Source: Methanobrevibacter sp. (GTDB lineage: Archaea > Methanobacteriota > Methanobacteria > Methanobacteriales > Methanobacteriaceae). From it: 49,253 nucleotides of DNA. Made by a program: the position numbers and the translations under genes. Shown one piece after another: positions 16,692 to 24,698 of the stretch. The stretch covers positions 1-49,253 of the forward strand of contig NZ_SUTM01000021.1 of NCBI RefSeq assembly GCF_015062935.1. Direction: 5' to 3'. Under the pieces are notes generated by a model that saw only the letters and a program-made list of their open reading frames with translations, did not search any database and was not told the DNA's origin. How positions within the stretch are numbered: the first letter of the stretch is position 1; each line of letters opens with the position of its first letter.

Positions 16692-17189
16692 CTAATAAAG
16701 TTTCAATACTGAATTAATTGTAACGGAGTTCTTATCAACAAGCAATCCTGTTCCCTTATAAGAAGCAACACCATTTGCTATAATCTTGTAGGAAGGATCC
16801 TGGCTGATTACAATCTGTCCGGATGTGGAATTCGGTGAAGCGTAACCTAAAGCTTCAATAGTTACATTGAATTCGGAATTGTCTGGGTCTTCATAGGTGG
16901 TAACGTTGATTGATTCATAATTGACTCCATCCACCTTCGACATCTCCTCCAGCTGCAGGGCAACGTCCTTTTTATTAGCAATTGAAACTGGAGTAGGGTC
17001 TTTAACTAAAACCTGATTGACAGTTTCCGGACTGAAAAAACCTGTAATTTTTGATATTTGCATGTCTATTAATCCCTGAATATTAGGTGCTTCGGAAGTA
17101 ACAATGGTGTATGAACCAAAGAGCCCTAACTCAAAGAATACAAGGAATAATACAACAATTAAAATAATTCTAACTATTTTATTCGCCAT
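16692..17189 (-). CDS. Conserved membrane-anchored protein, function unknown
   Basis: 165 residues. It begins MANKIVRIILIVVLFLVFFE, a single N-terminal anchor or uncleaved signal, followed by a soluble extracytoplasmic part of about 135 residues. That part is rich in beta-prone segments (YESINVTTYEDPDNSEFNVT, QIVISQDPSYKI, LVDKNSVTI). No Cys or catalytic signature is seen and no family is recognised. It starts the cluster leading to cbiH, PhoU/TrkA-C and MgtE; only 7 bp separate it from cbiH. GTGAT lies 3 nt before the ATG. Confidence 0.6.
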   Translation of the reverse strand: MANKIVRIILIVVLFLVFFELGLFGSYTIVTSEAPNIQGLIDMQISKITGFFSPETVNQVLVKDPTPVSIANKKDVALQLEEMSKVDGVNYESINVTTYEDPDNSEFNVTIEALGYASPNSTSGQIVISQDPSYKIIANGVASYKGTGLLVDKNSVTINSVLKLY

Positions 17190-17378
17190 TTTATCACAAT
17201 CATTACTTAATTATAATAATTATACTATAATAATTTAAATTTTATTTTTAATATAAATAAATATAACTATATAATGAAAGTAATTTTGATTTAATTTTAT
17301 ATTTTAGCAAAATGAAAAAATATTAGCAAATAAAATTCTCAAAGTTTATTAACATAGAAAATAAAAAATTAGATTAAT

Positions 17379-19127
17379 ATGTCAACTAATAAAATTCTAT
17401 TAAAATTTGCAAAAAAAGGAATTAACCTATCACCTGAAGCTTATAATACTGTTATTAATGCTGAAAATCCTCTAGATTTTGCATCTTCATTAATAGTTAA
17501 GCTAAAAAGTGATAAGTTTTCATCAAAGGATTTAGTATCTGTAAGCGGTGAAACTATAAATGAACTTTTAGGAAATAATACAAAAACTGACAATACAAAT
17601 CAGAAAACATTGACTAACGAAAATTCAGTTGATAAATCTCCAGAAGTTAAACCGGAGATTAAAAAACCTATAAAACAAACACCACAAATAGAAAAACCAA
17701 AAAAAGAAATTAAAAAGCCAGTAGAAACCAAACCGGCAATTGAAAAACCAAAAGAAGAAACAAAAGCTGTCAAACCAACATCTATTGATAATCTTAAAAA
17801 AGACAGTGACAAACCTGAAAAATATGTGAATAAAGCAATTGTTGAGGCTACAGAGACTGTTAAAGATGAAAAGATTAAATTCAAAAGAAACGAGCAAAAA
17901 ATCAATGCCACATATGACTTTAAAATCATCCAGGATATGAGTAAAAAGTCATATACCAGCGGAGAGCTTGAAAATTTAATCGCTTACTTTAAAAACAGAT
18001 ATGAAAAGCTTGAAAAAATATTATCAAAAAGGCCTGAACTTAGAAATTACACAAAAATTGCTGACATTGATGATTCACAGGACAGCTTGAGCCTTATACT
18101 GATGGTTCGTGAAATAAGATCAAGTAAAAACGGTCATAAAATTGTCGAGTTTGAAGATGATACTGGTAATATATCAATATTATTTTCACAAAACAATGAA
18201 GAGTTGTTTGCAGAAGCCGAAAAGCTTGTAAGAGATGAAGTAATAGGTGTCATTGCAAATAAAAGTGACGACAGGCATTTTGCATTCGGTCAGCAAATCA
18301 TAAATCCAGGTGTGTTAAGGGTTCCTGATAAGGAAATGGACTTTGGTATTGTATTTTTATCCGATGTTCACATTGGAAGTTTAACTTTCCAGGAAGATGC
18401 ATTCTTAAGATTCATTGACTGGATTAACTGTGATTTTGGAACTGAAGAGCAAAGAAGAGTTGCTGAGGATGTTAAATATCTAATTATCGGTGGAGATATC
18501 GTTGACGGTATTGGAGTATATCCAAACCAGGAACAGGAACTTGCAATTAAGGACATTACACAGCAATATAACGAAGCCGCCAAATTTTTAGGAAACATCA
18601 GAAGCGACATCAAGATTATCATTGCTCCTGGAAACCACGATGCATCAAGGGTTGCTGAACCGCAGCCGGCAGTTCCTGAAAAATACGCAAAAGCATTATA
18701 TGAACTGGACAATGTTGAATTCATTTCAAATCCTGGTGTAGTATCCCTAGACGGCATCAACGTTTTAATTTACCATGGACGTAGTTTTGACGACCTGGTA
18801 ATGGCAGTTAAGCAATTCACTTATGAGAAAAATGATTTATTGATGGAAGAGCTTCTCAAGAAAAGACATTTAGCTCCAATTTATGGTGAAAGAACACCTC
18901 TTGCATCAGAACTTGAAGATTATCTTGTAATTGAAGAAGTACCGGACATTTTCCATACAGGACATGTTCACGTTAACTCTTACAGAAGATTCAATGGTAT
19001 TCATTTAATCAATTCAGGTACTTTCCAGACACAGACAAGCTTCCAGAAAATTCACAATATTGAACCTACACCAGCAGAAGTACCTGTTATTCATAAAGGA
19101 AAATATAAACATTTCAAATTCTTATAG
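17379..19127 (+). CDS. polB: DNA polymerase D small subunit (DP1)
   Basis: 582 residues. The small subunit of the euryarchaeal replicative polymerase PolD, which carries the Mre11-like 3'-5' exonuclease. The phosphoesterase motifs are intact: SDVHIGS (D329, H331), GGDIVDG (D373), PGNHD (N419, H420, D421), YHGRS (H466) and TGHVHVNS (H529, H531). An OB fold precedes them at about 240-310. Residues about 70-150 are a Lys/Pro/Glu-rich, low-complexity tether (KPEIKKPIKQ, EIKKPVETKPAIEKPKEE) typical of DP1 linkers. No SD is seen; TTTATTAA lies about 31 bp before the ATG. The large subunit is not in the window. The gene lies 4 kb from the origin. Confidence 0.93.
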   Translation: MSTNKILLKFAKKGINLSPEAYNTVINAENPLDFASSLIVKLKSDKFSSKDLVSVSGETINELLGNNTKTDNTNQKTLTNENSVDKSPEVKPEIKKPIKQTPQIEKPKKEIKKPVETKPAIEKPKEETKAVKPTSIDNLKKDSDKPEKYVNKAIVEATETVKDEKIKFKRNEQKINATYDFKIIQDMSKKSYTSGELENLIAYFKNRYEKLEKILSKRPELRNYTKIADIDDSQDSLSLILMVREIRSSKNGHKIVEFEDDTGNISILFSQNNEELFAEAEKLVRDEVIGVIANKSDDRHFAFGQQIINPGVLRVPDKEMDFGIVFLSDVHIGSLTFQEDAFLRFIDWINCDFGTEEQRRVAEDVKYLIIGGDIVDGIGVYPNQEQELAIKDITQQYNEAAKFLGNIRSDIKIIIAPGNHDASRVAEPQPAVPEKYAKALYELDNVEFISNPGVVSLDGINVLIYHGRSFDDLVMAVKQFTYEKNDLLMEELLKKRHLAPIYGERTPLASELEDYLVIEEVPDIFHTGHVHVNSYRRFNGIHLINSGTFQTQTSFQKIHNIEPTPAEVPVIHKGKYKHFKFL

Positions 19128-19136
19128 AGGCATTTT

Positions 19137-19724
19137 ATGAAAAAACATATTCAAGAAATTATTGATACAGGAAATAACATTTATCAAAAGAATTTAATAT
19201 CCGGAAAATCCGGAAACATAAGCAAAAGAATAAAAGGATCATACGGAGACATTATTGCAATAACTCCAACATTAAAATCATTATCCGGATTAAATCAAGA
19301 GGATATTGTTCTAGTTGATTTGGATGGAAATACATTAACAAGTGGAAAACCATCATCTGAAGTGAACATGCATTTGGAAATCTATAAAAAAAGAGATGAT
19401 GTCAATGCAATAGTTCACACACATTCACCATATGCAACAGGCTTTGCTTTTTCAAACAAAAGCATAAAAAGGCTTGAAGGCTTTGGAGAAATAAAAAAAC
19501 CATATTTACCATCAATAGAATATGAAAAACCTGGTAGCAGTGAACTGGCCAAAAACGCTAGTGAAGGCATTGGAGACAGTGATGTTCTGGTGTTAAAAAA
19601 TCATGGTGTTATCTGTGTTAGTGAAAACTTAAAAGAAGCACAATCTCTTGCGGTATTTGTTGAAGAGTCCGCAAAAACTCAATTTGTTACATTAATGTTA
19701 AATTCAGTTGAAGATAATGATTAA
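19137..19724 (+). CDS. fucA: Class II aldolase, L-fuculose-phosphate aldolase type
   Basis: 195 residues. It has the class II aldolase signature: SGKSGNISKR at 22-31, catalytic Glu75 in SSEVNMHLE, zinc-ligand His94 and His96 in HTHSPYA, and His156 in KNHGVICVS. In methanogens such an enzyme is thought to make lactaldehyde for the lactate moiety of coenzyme F420. It follows polB by 9 bp with GAGGC upstream, so the two are probably one transcript. Its stop codon overlaps that of the convergent ribbon-helix-helix gene by 4 bp. Confidence 0.85.
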   Translation: MKKHIQEIIDTGNNIYQKNLISGKSGNISKRIKGSYGDIIAITPTLKSLSGLNQEDIVLVDLDGNTLTSGKPSSEVNMHLEIYKKRDDVNAIVHTHSPYATGFAFSNKSIKRLEGFGEIKKPYLPSIEYEKPGSSELAKNASEGIGDSDVLVLKNHGVICVSENLKEAQSLAVFVEESAKTQFVTLMLNSVEDND

Positions 19725-19888
19725 TCTTCATCTGAAATTAAATCACTTTTATTTCTACTAGCCATTCCTTCTTCAATCATTTTAATGATTAAACCTGATA
19801 ATGAAGTATCTTCATCGATAGCTATTTTTTTTAATTCTTTTTTCAAATCCTTAGGTAAGTTAATTGTTGTTTTGCTTATTTCTGACAT
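19721..19888 (-). CDS. 55-residue ribbon-helix-helix (CopG/Arc-type) DNA-binding protein
   Basis: ATG 19886-19888 to TAA 19721-19723 encodes MSEISKTTINLPKDLKKELK followed by KIAIDEDTSLSGLIIKMIEE and a short acidic tail. The pattern is that of a CopG/Arc repressor: a short beta strand (KTTINLP), helix A (KDLKKELKKIAID), a turn (DTSLS), then helix B (GLIIKMIEEGM). It overlaps the fucA stop by 4 bp tail to tail, and the divergent UPF0147 gene lies just upstream, sharing an AT-rich promoter region. No toxin partner is adjacent, so it is more likely a solo regulator than an antitoxin. Confidence 0.75.
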   Translation of the reverse strand: MSEISKTTINLPKDLKKELKKIAIDEDTSLSGLIIKMIEEGMASRNKSDLISDED

Positions 19889-20030
19889 GTATAATAATTC
19901 AATTTAATTTAATATAAATTTTTCTACATTTAATTGTCCTTGAATTTACCAAAAAATATTTAAAGTTATAATTAACATACATATATTTTAATATACTTAT
20001 TCTTATTACATAATTTTGGAGGGAGTGTTT

Positions 20031-20279
20031 ATGAGTAATAGTCAAATTGATGAAGTATGTGAAATACTTGAGTATATTGCAGATAACAATACTGTTCCTC
20101 GTAATATTAGAGAAGCTGCTAGTGACTCTAGTGAATTATTAAAAGACGAAGAACAAGATCAATCTGTTAAAATAAGTACTGTATTAGGAAAATTAGATGA
20201 AATCAGTAACGATCCTAACATTCCAGTACATGCAAGAACTTTAATTTGGGAAGTTCTATCTAAATTAGAATCTATCTAA
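20031..20279 (+). CDS. UPF0147 family protein
   Basis: 82 residues from ATG 20031. The upstream in-frame ATG 20016 would include the GGAGGGAGTG ribosome binding site in coding sequence, so it is rejected. The protein is all-helical (QIDEVCEILEYIADN, NIREAASDSSELLKD, KISTVLGKLDEISND, HARTLIWEVLSKLES), as expected for the archaea-wide UPF0147 family of unknown function. It is a single-gene unit with a strong ribosome binding site, suggesting high expression. Confidence 0.88.
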   Translation: MSNSQIDEVCEILEYIADNNTVPRNIREAASDSSELLKDEEQDQSVKISTVLGKLDEISNDPNIPVHARTLIWEVLSKLESI

Positions 20280-20300
20280 TTTTACTTTTTTTCTTTTTAA

Positions 20301-21314
20301 TTATTTTGAAACGGCAACAGATATTGTAACGCCGTCATATGATGTTTTTTTATACACTAATTTTGAATCAAAACCTGCTGTAATCAATGCTGAAGGTTCA
20401 CATACACCATAAATTCCAAACTTGGATTTTACAAATTCTGATTTTTGAATATCATTTGATGTGAATAACTTTAACTTATCCAATTCCACAAAATTAACAG
20501 GTATATCTAACTTTTCAGATAATTCCAATATGCCTTCTTCATCTTTTTTTATTTCTACAGAAGATAACATGTTTATACGTGATATATCAATGTTTAAATC
20601 TTCAATTGATTTTTTCATTCCTTCAAATATTTTTCTGCATTCCTTTCCACGCCTACAGCCGATTCCCACTACAACTTTTTTCTCTTTCAGCACAATATTG
20701 TGTTCATTTACACAGACATGTATTTCATCTGTATTTATTTCACTTAAACATTCAATTGAAACATCCATTTCAAGTGTATTTTCTGAGAGATAATTTCTTA
20801 GATAATTATAATTTCCATCAGGATTTAAAAGAAAAGTGATTTTTTTACCTTCCAAAATGGCCTTATTGAAATATAATATTTCTTTAGTATTGTCAATTGA
20901 CAAATAAAGGTCTTTTGCCAAAACATCAATTCCCAATTTCTTATTTACATCAGTTGATGTTGTAATGACCGGAACTGCATCAATTAAATCTGCAACCTTG
21001 TTTGTTAATGCATTTGCACCTCCTAAATGTCCTGATAATGTGGATATTACAAAATTTCCATTATCATCAACATTCAATATTGCAGGATCAGTTACCTTAG
21101 ATTCTAAAAATGGTGCAATTGACCTGATTAAAATTCCAGAGGCCATTATGGCGATTACAGCATCATATTCAAAAAATGCAATTTTCAAATACTTTTTAAC
21201 ATTCTTATGATACAAGTCACACTTGATTATAGTAGAGTCATTATCTAACTTTTCCTTTAATTTCAATGCCAATTCATGACCCTTATTTGAAACTGAAATA
21301 ATAGCTACCTTCAT
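20301..21314 (-). CDS. cbiG: Cobalt-precorrin-5A hydrolase
   Basis: 337 residues. CbiG opens the lactone ring of cobalt-precorrin 5A and releases acetaldehyde in anaerobic cobalamin synthesis. The N-terminal and central parts show IMASGILIRSIAPFLESKV, VISTLSGHLGGANALTNKVA and PVITTSTDVN. The C-terminal CbiG domain has VGIGCRRGKECRKI and GVCEPSALITAG. It overlaps cbiB by 4 bp (ATGA), so the two are translationally coupled. Confidence 0.92.
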   Translation of the reverse strand: MKVAIISVSNKGHELALKLKEKLDNDSTIIKCDLYHKNVKKYLKIAFFEYDAVIAIMASGILIRSIAPFLESKVTDPAILNVDDNGNFVISTLSGHLGGANALTNKVADLIDAVPVITTSTDVNKKLGIDVLAKDLYLSIDNTKEILYFNKAILEGKKITFLLNPDGNYNYLRNYLSENTLEMDVSIECLSEINTDEIHVCVNEHNIVLKEKKVVVGIGCRRGKECRKIFEGMKKSIEDLNIDISRINMLSSVEIKKDEEGILELSEKLDIPVNFVELDKLKLFTSNDIQKSEFVKSKFGIYGVCEPSALITAGFDSKLVYKKTSYDGVTISVAVSK

Positions 21315-22348
21315 AATATCACATAAATCAATGTTAATAAAATCAATATTGTTAAAGTAAATAAGATTATTGTTAGTTTTGACAAATTGACCGCTTTGGT
21401 AATGTCATCCTTTTCAATATCCTTGTTTGGATCTCCGAGAATATAAGTGTCTTTCTTAATCAACTGTATGTTCAAAGCTCCTGCTGTTGTTGCCATTGTA
21501 AAGCCTGAATTTGGTGACGGACATTTTCTTGCATCCCTTTTCATTATATAAAAACTGTTCTTACCGTCCAGCTTAAGCAAATATGCTGAAACAACAACAA
21601 ATACGCCTGAAATACGTGCTGGAATATAGTTGAGTATATCATCGATTTTTGCCGGGAAAAAACCAATGTCCTTTAGCTCTTCAGTTTCATAGCCCACCAT
21701 TGCATCAAGTGTATTGAACATTCTGTAAATCATTGGAACCAATAGCAGATAGAACAGCTGATTTTCAACAGGACAAATAAAAATTACAGCTGCAAAAACA
21801 GTGTAGTAAAACACAGGAGCAACATATGAATCAGTTATGTTTTCTGTCAGACTTTCAATAACAGCTGAGACAATGAATCCTTCTGTCAACTCACCTGTGT
21901 TTCTGCTGACAAGATATGAAACTGACTTTCTTGCCTTGTCAATGCTAACGTCCAGGTCCTTTTTAACATCAACAGCTGTCTTTAAAAGCATATTAACAGA
22001 ATATGTAGATGATAACAATATAATAAATATAATAAATAATAATATAATATTTATTTTAAAAATAAAGTAAATAACAAATAGTAACAAACTAACGACAATA
22101 CCTGTTGATACAACCAGAAGCAAACCTGAAAATCTGTTTTTAATTCGAATGAATATATTTTTGAAAAATGATATCACAGATCCAATAATTACAACAGGAT
22201 GAACTCTTGTCGGCAGCTCACCGAAGAGGACATCTATTGCAAGTGAAAATAATAATCCTAAAACTACAAATAAAAATAAGTCCAATGAGACAATGTTTGT
22301 TGCCTTAACTGAAATTATATTATTTATTATATTATTATAATCAATCAT
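21311..22348 (-). CDS. cbiB: Adenosylcobinamide-phosphate synthase (CbiB/CobD)
   Basis: 345 residues, an integral membrane enzyme that joins the aminopropanol-phosphate arm to adenosylcobyrate. Family signatures are DVLFGELPTRVHPVVIIG near the N terminus and CPSPNSGFTMATTAGALNIQ near the C terminus, with about five hydrophobic helices. The first about 20 residues (MIDYNNIINNIISVKATNIV) are low complexity and may be leader or non-conserved. The start lies in very AT-rich DNA shared with the divergent DUF2299 promoter. It forms the first gene of a cbiB-cbiG unit. Confidence 0.9.
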   Translation of the reverse strand: MIDYNNIINNIISVKATNIVSLDLFLFVVLGLLFSLAIDVLFGELPTRVHPVVIIGSVISFFKNIFIRIKNRFSGLLLVVSTGIVVSLLLFVIYFIFKINIILLFIIFIILLSSTYSVNMLLKTAVDVKKDLDVSIDKARKSVSYLVSRNTGELTEGFIVSAVIESLTENITDSYVAPVFYYTVFAAVIFICPVENQLFYLLLVPMIYRMFNTLDAMVGYETEELKDIGFFPAKIDDILNYIPARISGVFVVVSAYLLKLDGKNSFYIMKRDARKCPSPNSGFTMATTAGALNIQLIKKDTYILGDPNKDIEKDDITKAVNLSKLTIILFTLTILILLTLIYVIL

Positions 22349-22406
22349 ACTTTATTATATATAATAAAAAAATAAATAATTTATTATAAAATTTTAAGAT
22401 GATAAT

Positions 22407-22889
22407 ATGAATGTTGAAGAACAAATCGAAAAGTGGTTACTTGACGAAGATTGTCTAAGAGAAATGAAATATGATGAAAATGCTGAGTTTCATTTCATTG
22501 TTGAATTTCCAAAGGACAATATAATGGATGTTGTCAGACCAAAAGATAAGGATTGTATTATAATTGCATGTGCTACCCAGGTTGCACCACAACATGTTGA
22601 CCTAATGAATTCAGCAGATGCAAAAACACAAAAAGATTTCCTTCTGGATTTGAATTTTGGGTTGAATAATTTTTTAGTTGATTTTGAGCTTCAAATCAAT
22701 CAAAACATTTTAAGACAATTTGTAATAACAGATCAAATATTTGATGATGGCCTAACCAAAAATGAATTTATGAAAACCATGAAAAAAGTTTTCAAATCAA
22801 AATTACATTGCATTTGGTTAATTGACAAAAAATTCGGCAGATTGAATGATATTCCTGCCCCTCACAATGAAAACGACATGTTCGTATAG
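22407..22889 (+). CDS. DUF2299 family protein
   Basis: 160 residues, soluble, no signal peptide. The pattern IEKWLLDEDC, then EFHFIVEFPKDNIMDVVRPK, followed by FVDFELQINQ-like helices fits the archaeal DUF2299 family of unknown function. The stop codon directly abuts the first origin repeat region. It has no obvious operon partner. The position next to the origin may only be synteny. Confidence 0.65.
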   Translation: MNVEEQIEKWLLDEDCLREMKYDENAEFHFIVEFPKDNIMDVVRPKDKDCIIIACATQVAPQHVDLMNSADAKTQKDFLLDLNFGLNNFLVDFELQINQNILRQFVITDQIFDDGLTKNEFMKTMKKVFKSKLHCIWLIDKKFGRLNDIPAPHNENDMFV

Positions 22890-22902
22890 AGGGAGAGGTA
22901 CG

Positions 22903-22915
22903 TTTCAAGTGTAAC
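22903..22915 (-). repeat. Mini-ORB 1
   Basis: Reads GTTACACTTGAAA on the minus strand, followed by ACC and a CT-rich string toward 22890. Confidence 0.8.
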
Positions 22916-22949
22916 CTTTTCGAAGGTATATTAAGACTGAAGGGGTATA

Positions 22950-22963
22950 TTTCAACTGTAAAC
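22950..22963 (-). repeat. Mini-ORB 2 with G-string
   Basis: Reads GTTTACAGTTGAAA on the minus strand, followed after TAT(A) by CCCC (GGGG at 22942-22945 on the plus strand), the layout of a full ORB. It is in the same orientation as mini-ORB 1. Confidence 0.8.
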
Positions 22964-23053
22964 ACTGGAAGTATATCTCTCTGTTTTTTCATTTTCACAT
23001 CAATTTTAAATTGTGTATATGTTGTTATATTTTCATCGATTTTTTACAATTTC

Positions 23054-23068
23054 GTTACACTTGAAATA
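23054..23068 (+). repeat. Mini-ORB 3
   Basis: GTTACACTTGAAATA on the plus strand, opposite in orientation to copies 1 and 2 across an AT-rich gap. Confidence 0.8.
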
Positions 23069-23100
23069 CATGTCTTCAATTTTGCTTTGCGGATGAAATA

Positions 23101-23116
23101 GTTTACACTTGCAATG
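23101..23116 (+). repeat. Mini-ORB 4 with C-string
   Basis: GTTTACACTTGCAATG has one substitution in the core (GCAA for GAAA) and is followed by CACCCC at 23117-23122, the ORB G-string complement. Confidence 0.78.
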
Positions 23117-23210
23117 CACCCCTCTCTCTTTGTGTAAAATCATGACAATTTTTTAAAAAATCTTGTTTTTTAAGCTCATAGCGGAAGTATTTTCATTGTT
23201 TTTCCTAAAG

Positions 23211-23226
23211 GTTTACACTTGAAATT
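23211..23226 (+). repeat. Mini-ORB 5
   Basis: GTTTACACTTGAAATT, the closest to consensus. A weaker relative, TTTATATTTGAAATAG, follows 5 bp later. Confidence 0.8.
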
Positions 23227-23459
23227 GTTATTTTATATTTGAAATAGTTTTATTTCATACATTAATTTTTAATAAATTTATTTTACTTATTCTTAAATCA
23301 ACCACTAAATAATTATTTTTTCATTAATTAAAGGATAATTTGTTTTTATATTGTATTTTAAGCAATTTTTAATCAAATAATTTTATAATTTTTTCCAACT
23401 TTTATGAAAAAAAGTAACTTTTGTAATAAAAAAGTTTATTTATGAGCTATTAAATATTA

Positions 23460-23474
23460 TTAACACTGGAAATA
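23460..23474 (+). repeat. Degenerate mini-ORB 6 near the cdc6 promoter
   Basis: TTAACACTGGAAATA differs at two positions from TTTACACTTGAAATA and lies about 48 bp before the cdc6 start codon. This is where Cdc6 could repress its own gene. Confidence 0.45.
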
Positions 23475-23521
23475 ATACTATTATTTTTTTCATATTTTTT
23501 TAATGTTAATGTGGTGGTATA

Positions 23522-24691
23522 ATGTCAAATGTTTTTGAAGATTTAGAAAAAGATATTGGAAATTCAATGTCTTCACGTATATTTAAGGATAAGATGCCCT
23601 TGGATCACAGGTTTTTACCTGATAAGCTGGTTCACAGGGAAGAACAAATCAGGCAAATTGCAAAATATTGGGTTGATGTTTTAAACAATGTCACACCTTC
23701 AAATGTGACACTTTATGGAAAAACAGGTACAGGAAAAACTGCAGCATCAAAATTTGCACGTGAACAGCTTCTTGAAATTGCAAACAAGAAAAATGTTTTC
23801 GTCAGAGTTGAATATATAAGATGCACAGATTATACTACAGAGTATCAGGTTTTAGCCCAATTATGTAATAAGCTAGGCCGTGATGTTCCTAACCGTGGCT
23901 GGACCAAAGGTGAAGTCGTAAACACTTTCAGAGATATTTTCAAAACCAATGCATTTGGCAGAAAACTGCATCTAATTGTTATTTTGGATGAAATCGATAT
24001 CCTTCTTGACAAGGATGGAGACGGTATATTATACACATTAACAAGAACTGACAATGTATCAGTTTTATCAATCAGTAACTTTTTGGATTTCAAGAATTTA
24101 ATCAAATCCAGAGTGAACAGTAGCTTAAATGATAAAGAAATAGTTTTCCCACCTTATGGTGCAGATCAGTTATCTGACATATTGTCTGAAAGGGCAGAAC
24201 TGTCATTCGTTGAAGGTGTCTTGGATGATGATGTGATTCCTTTATGTTCAGCAATGGCAGCTAAAGAGGAAGGTGACGCAAGATATGCTCTTGATTTACT
24301 TAAAAATGCCGGTGAACTGGCTTTCGATGAGGATGCAGAAAAAGTAACAGGAGAACATGTCAGAAAAGCAAAGGATACTATTGAACATAATAAAGTTATT
24401 GAAATTATTTCCACATTACCATTACAGCAGCAAAGGGTTTTAGAAGCTATTTTAATTTTAACAAAACAGAATGAGGAAATATCTTCAGGTAAGCTATATG
24501 AGCAGTATAAAGAGATTTCCAAAAAGGATGCTGTTACCTACAGAAGAATATTTGACTTTATAAATGAACTTGAACTGTTAGGTATTATTTCAACAAACAC
24601 CATTTCACGCGGTCGTGGAAAAGGTAGAACTAACATTATTAAATTGCAATGTGATGAAACATTACTTGAAACAACCCTTTACACTATTTAG
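23522..24691 (+). CDS. cdc6: Orc1/Cdc6 replication initiator
   Basis: 389 residues. An AAA+ ATPase with Walker A GKTGTGKT at 66-73, Walker B VILDEID with D156/E157, and a sensor-1 Asn in SISNFLDF near 187. The C-terminal winged helix (about 295-389) holds the [20 protein letters not shown] and [14 protein letters not shown] segments used to bind ORB DNA. It binds the repeats upstream, melts the origin and loads MCM. It starts at ATG 23522, 4 nt after GGTGG. Its stop region forms one arm of a bidirectional terminator shared with pyrB, and the two genes overlap tail to tail by 8 bp. Confidence 0.95.
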   Translation: MSNVFEDLEKDIGNSMSSRIFKDKMPLDHRFLPDKLVHREEQIRQIAKYWVDVLNNVTPSNVTLYGKTGTGKTAASKFAREQLLEIANKKNVFVRVEYIRCTDYTTEYQVLAQLCNKLGRDVPNRGWTKGEVVNTFRDIFKTNAFGRKLHLIVILDEIDILLDKDGDGILYTLTRTDNVSVLSISNFLDFKNLIKSRVNSSLNDKEIVFPPYGADQLSDILSERAELSFVEGVLDDDVIPLCSAMAAKEEGDARYALDLLKNAGELAFDEDAEKVTGEHVRKAKDTIEHNKVIEIISTLPLQQQRVLEAILILTKQNEEISSGKLYEQYKEISKKDAVTYRRIFDFINELELLGIISTNTISRGRGKGRTNIIKLQCDETLLETTLYTI

Positions 24692-24698
24692 GGTTGTT
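24670..24698. terminator. Bidirectional terminator built into overlapping stop codons of cdc6 and pyrB
   Basis: AACAACCC at 24670-24677 pairs perfectly with GGGTTGTT at 24691-24698 across a 13-nt loop that contains both convergent stop codons. A CTTTATTAATGTTTTT tail follows on the plus strand. Confidence 0.65.

Larger units (their letters stand above)
22890..23521. other. Chromosomal replication origin (oriC) beside cdc6/orc1
   Basis: A 632-bp non-coding stretch directly upstream of cdc6/orc1 holds at least five close copies and one weaker copy of GTTTACACTTGAAAT, the mini-ORB bound by Cdc6 in Methanothermobacter. The first two copies point left and the others right, with an AT-rich segment at 22965-23053 between them. 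Two copies carry the G/C-string seen beside full ORBs (GGGG at 22942-22945, CCCC at 23119-23122). A second, about 290-bp AT-rich tract (23227-23515) leads to the gene and may be the duplex unwinding element. No other reading frame is supported here. Confidence 0.85.

Noticed and set aside
17600-17929. Minus-strand frames of 90-109 codons within polB
   Set aside because: They are the complement of the Lys/Pro/Glu-rich tether of DP1, which yields long Phe/Trp-rich antisense frames by composition.
19721-19888. Antitoxin of a toxin-antitoxin pair
   Set aside because: No small toxin gene is adjacent; neighbours are a FucA-type aldolase and UPF0147.
21311-22348. B12 riboswitch upstream of cbiB
   Set aside because: The 58-bp divergent region is nearly pure A/T and has no room for the B12-box structure.
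22792-22998. Minus-strand 68-codon frame overlapping the origin
   Set aside because: It runs through the mini-ORB repeats and the end of the DUF2299 gene, with no ribosome binding site or family likeness.
22890-23250. CRISPR array
   Set aside because: The repeats are 13-16 bp, occur in both orientations at irregular spacing, and match initiator binding sites. No cas genes are present.
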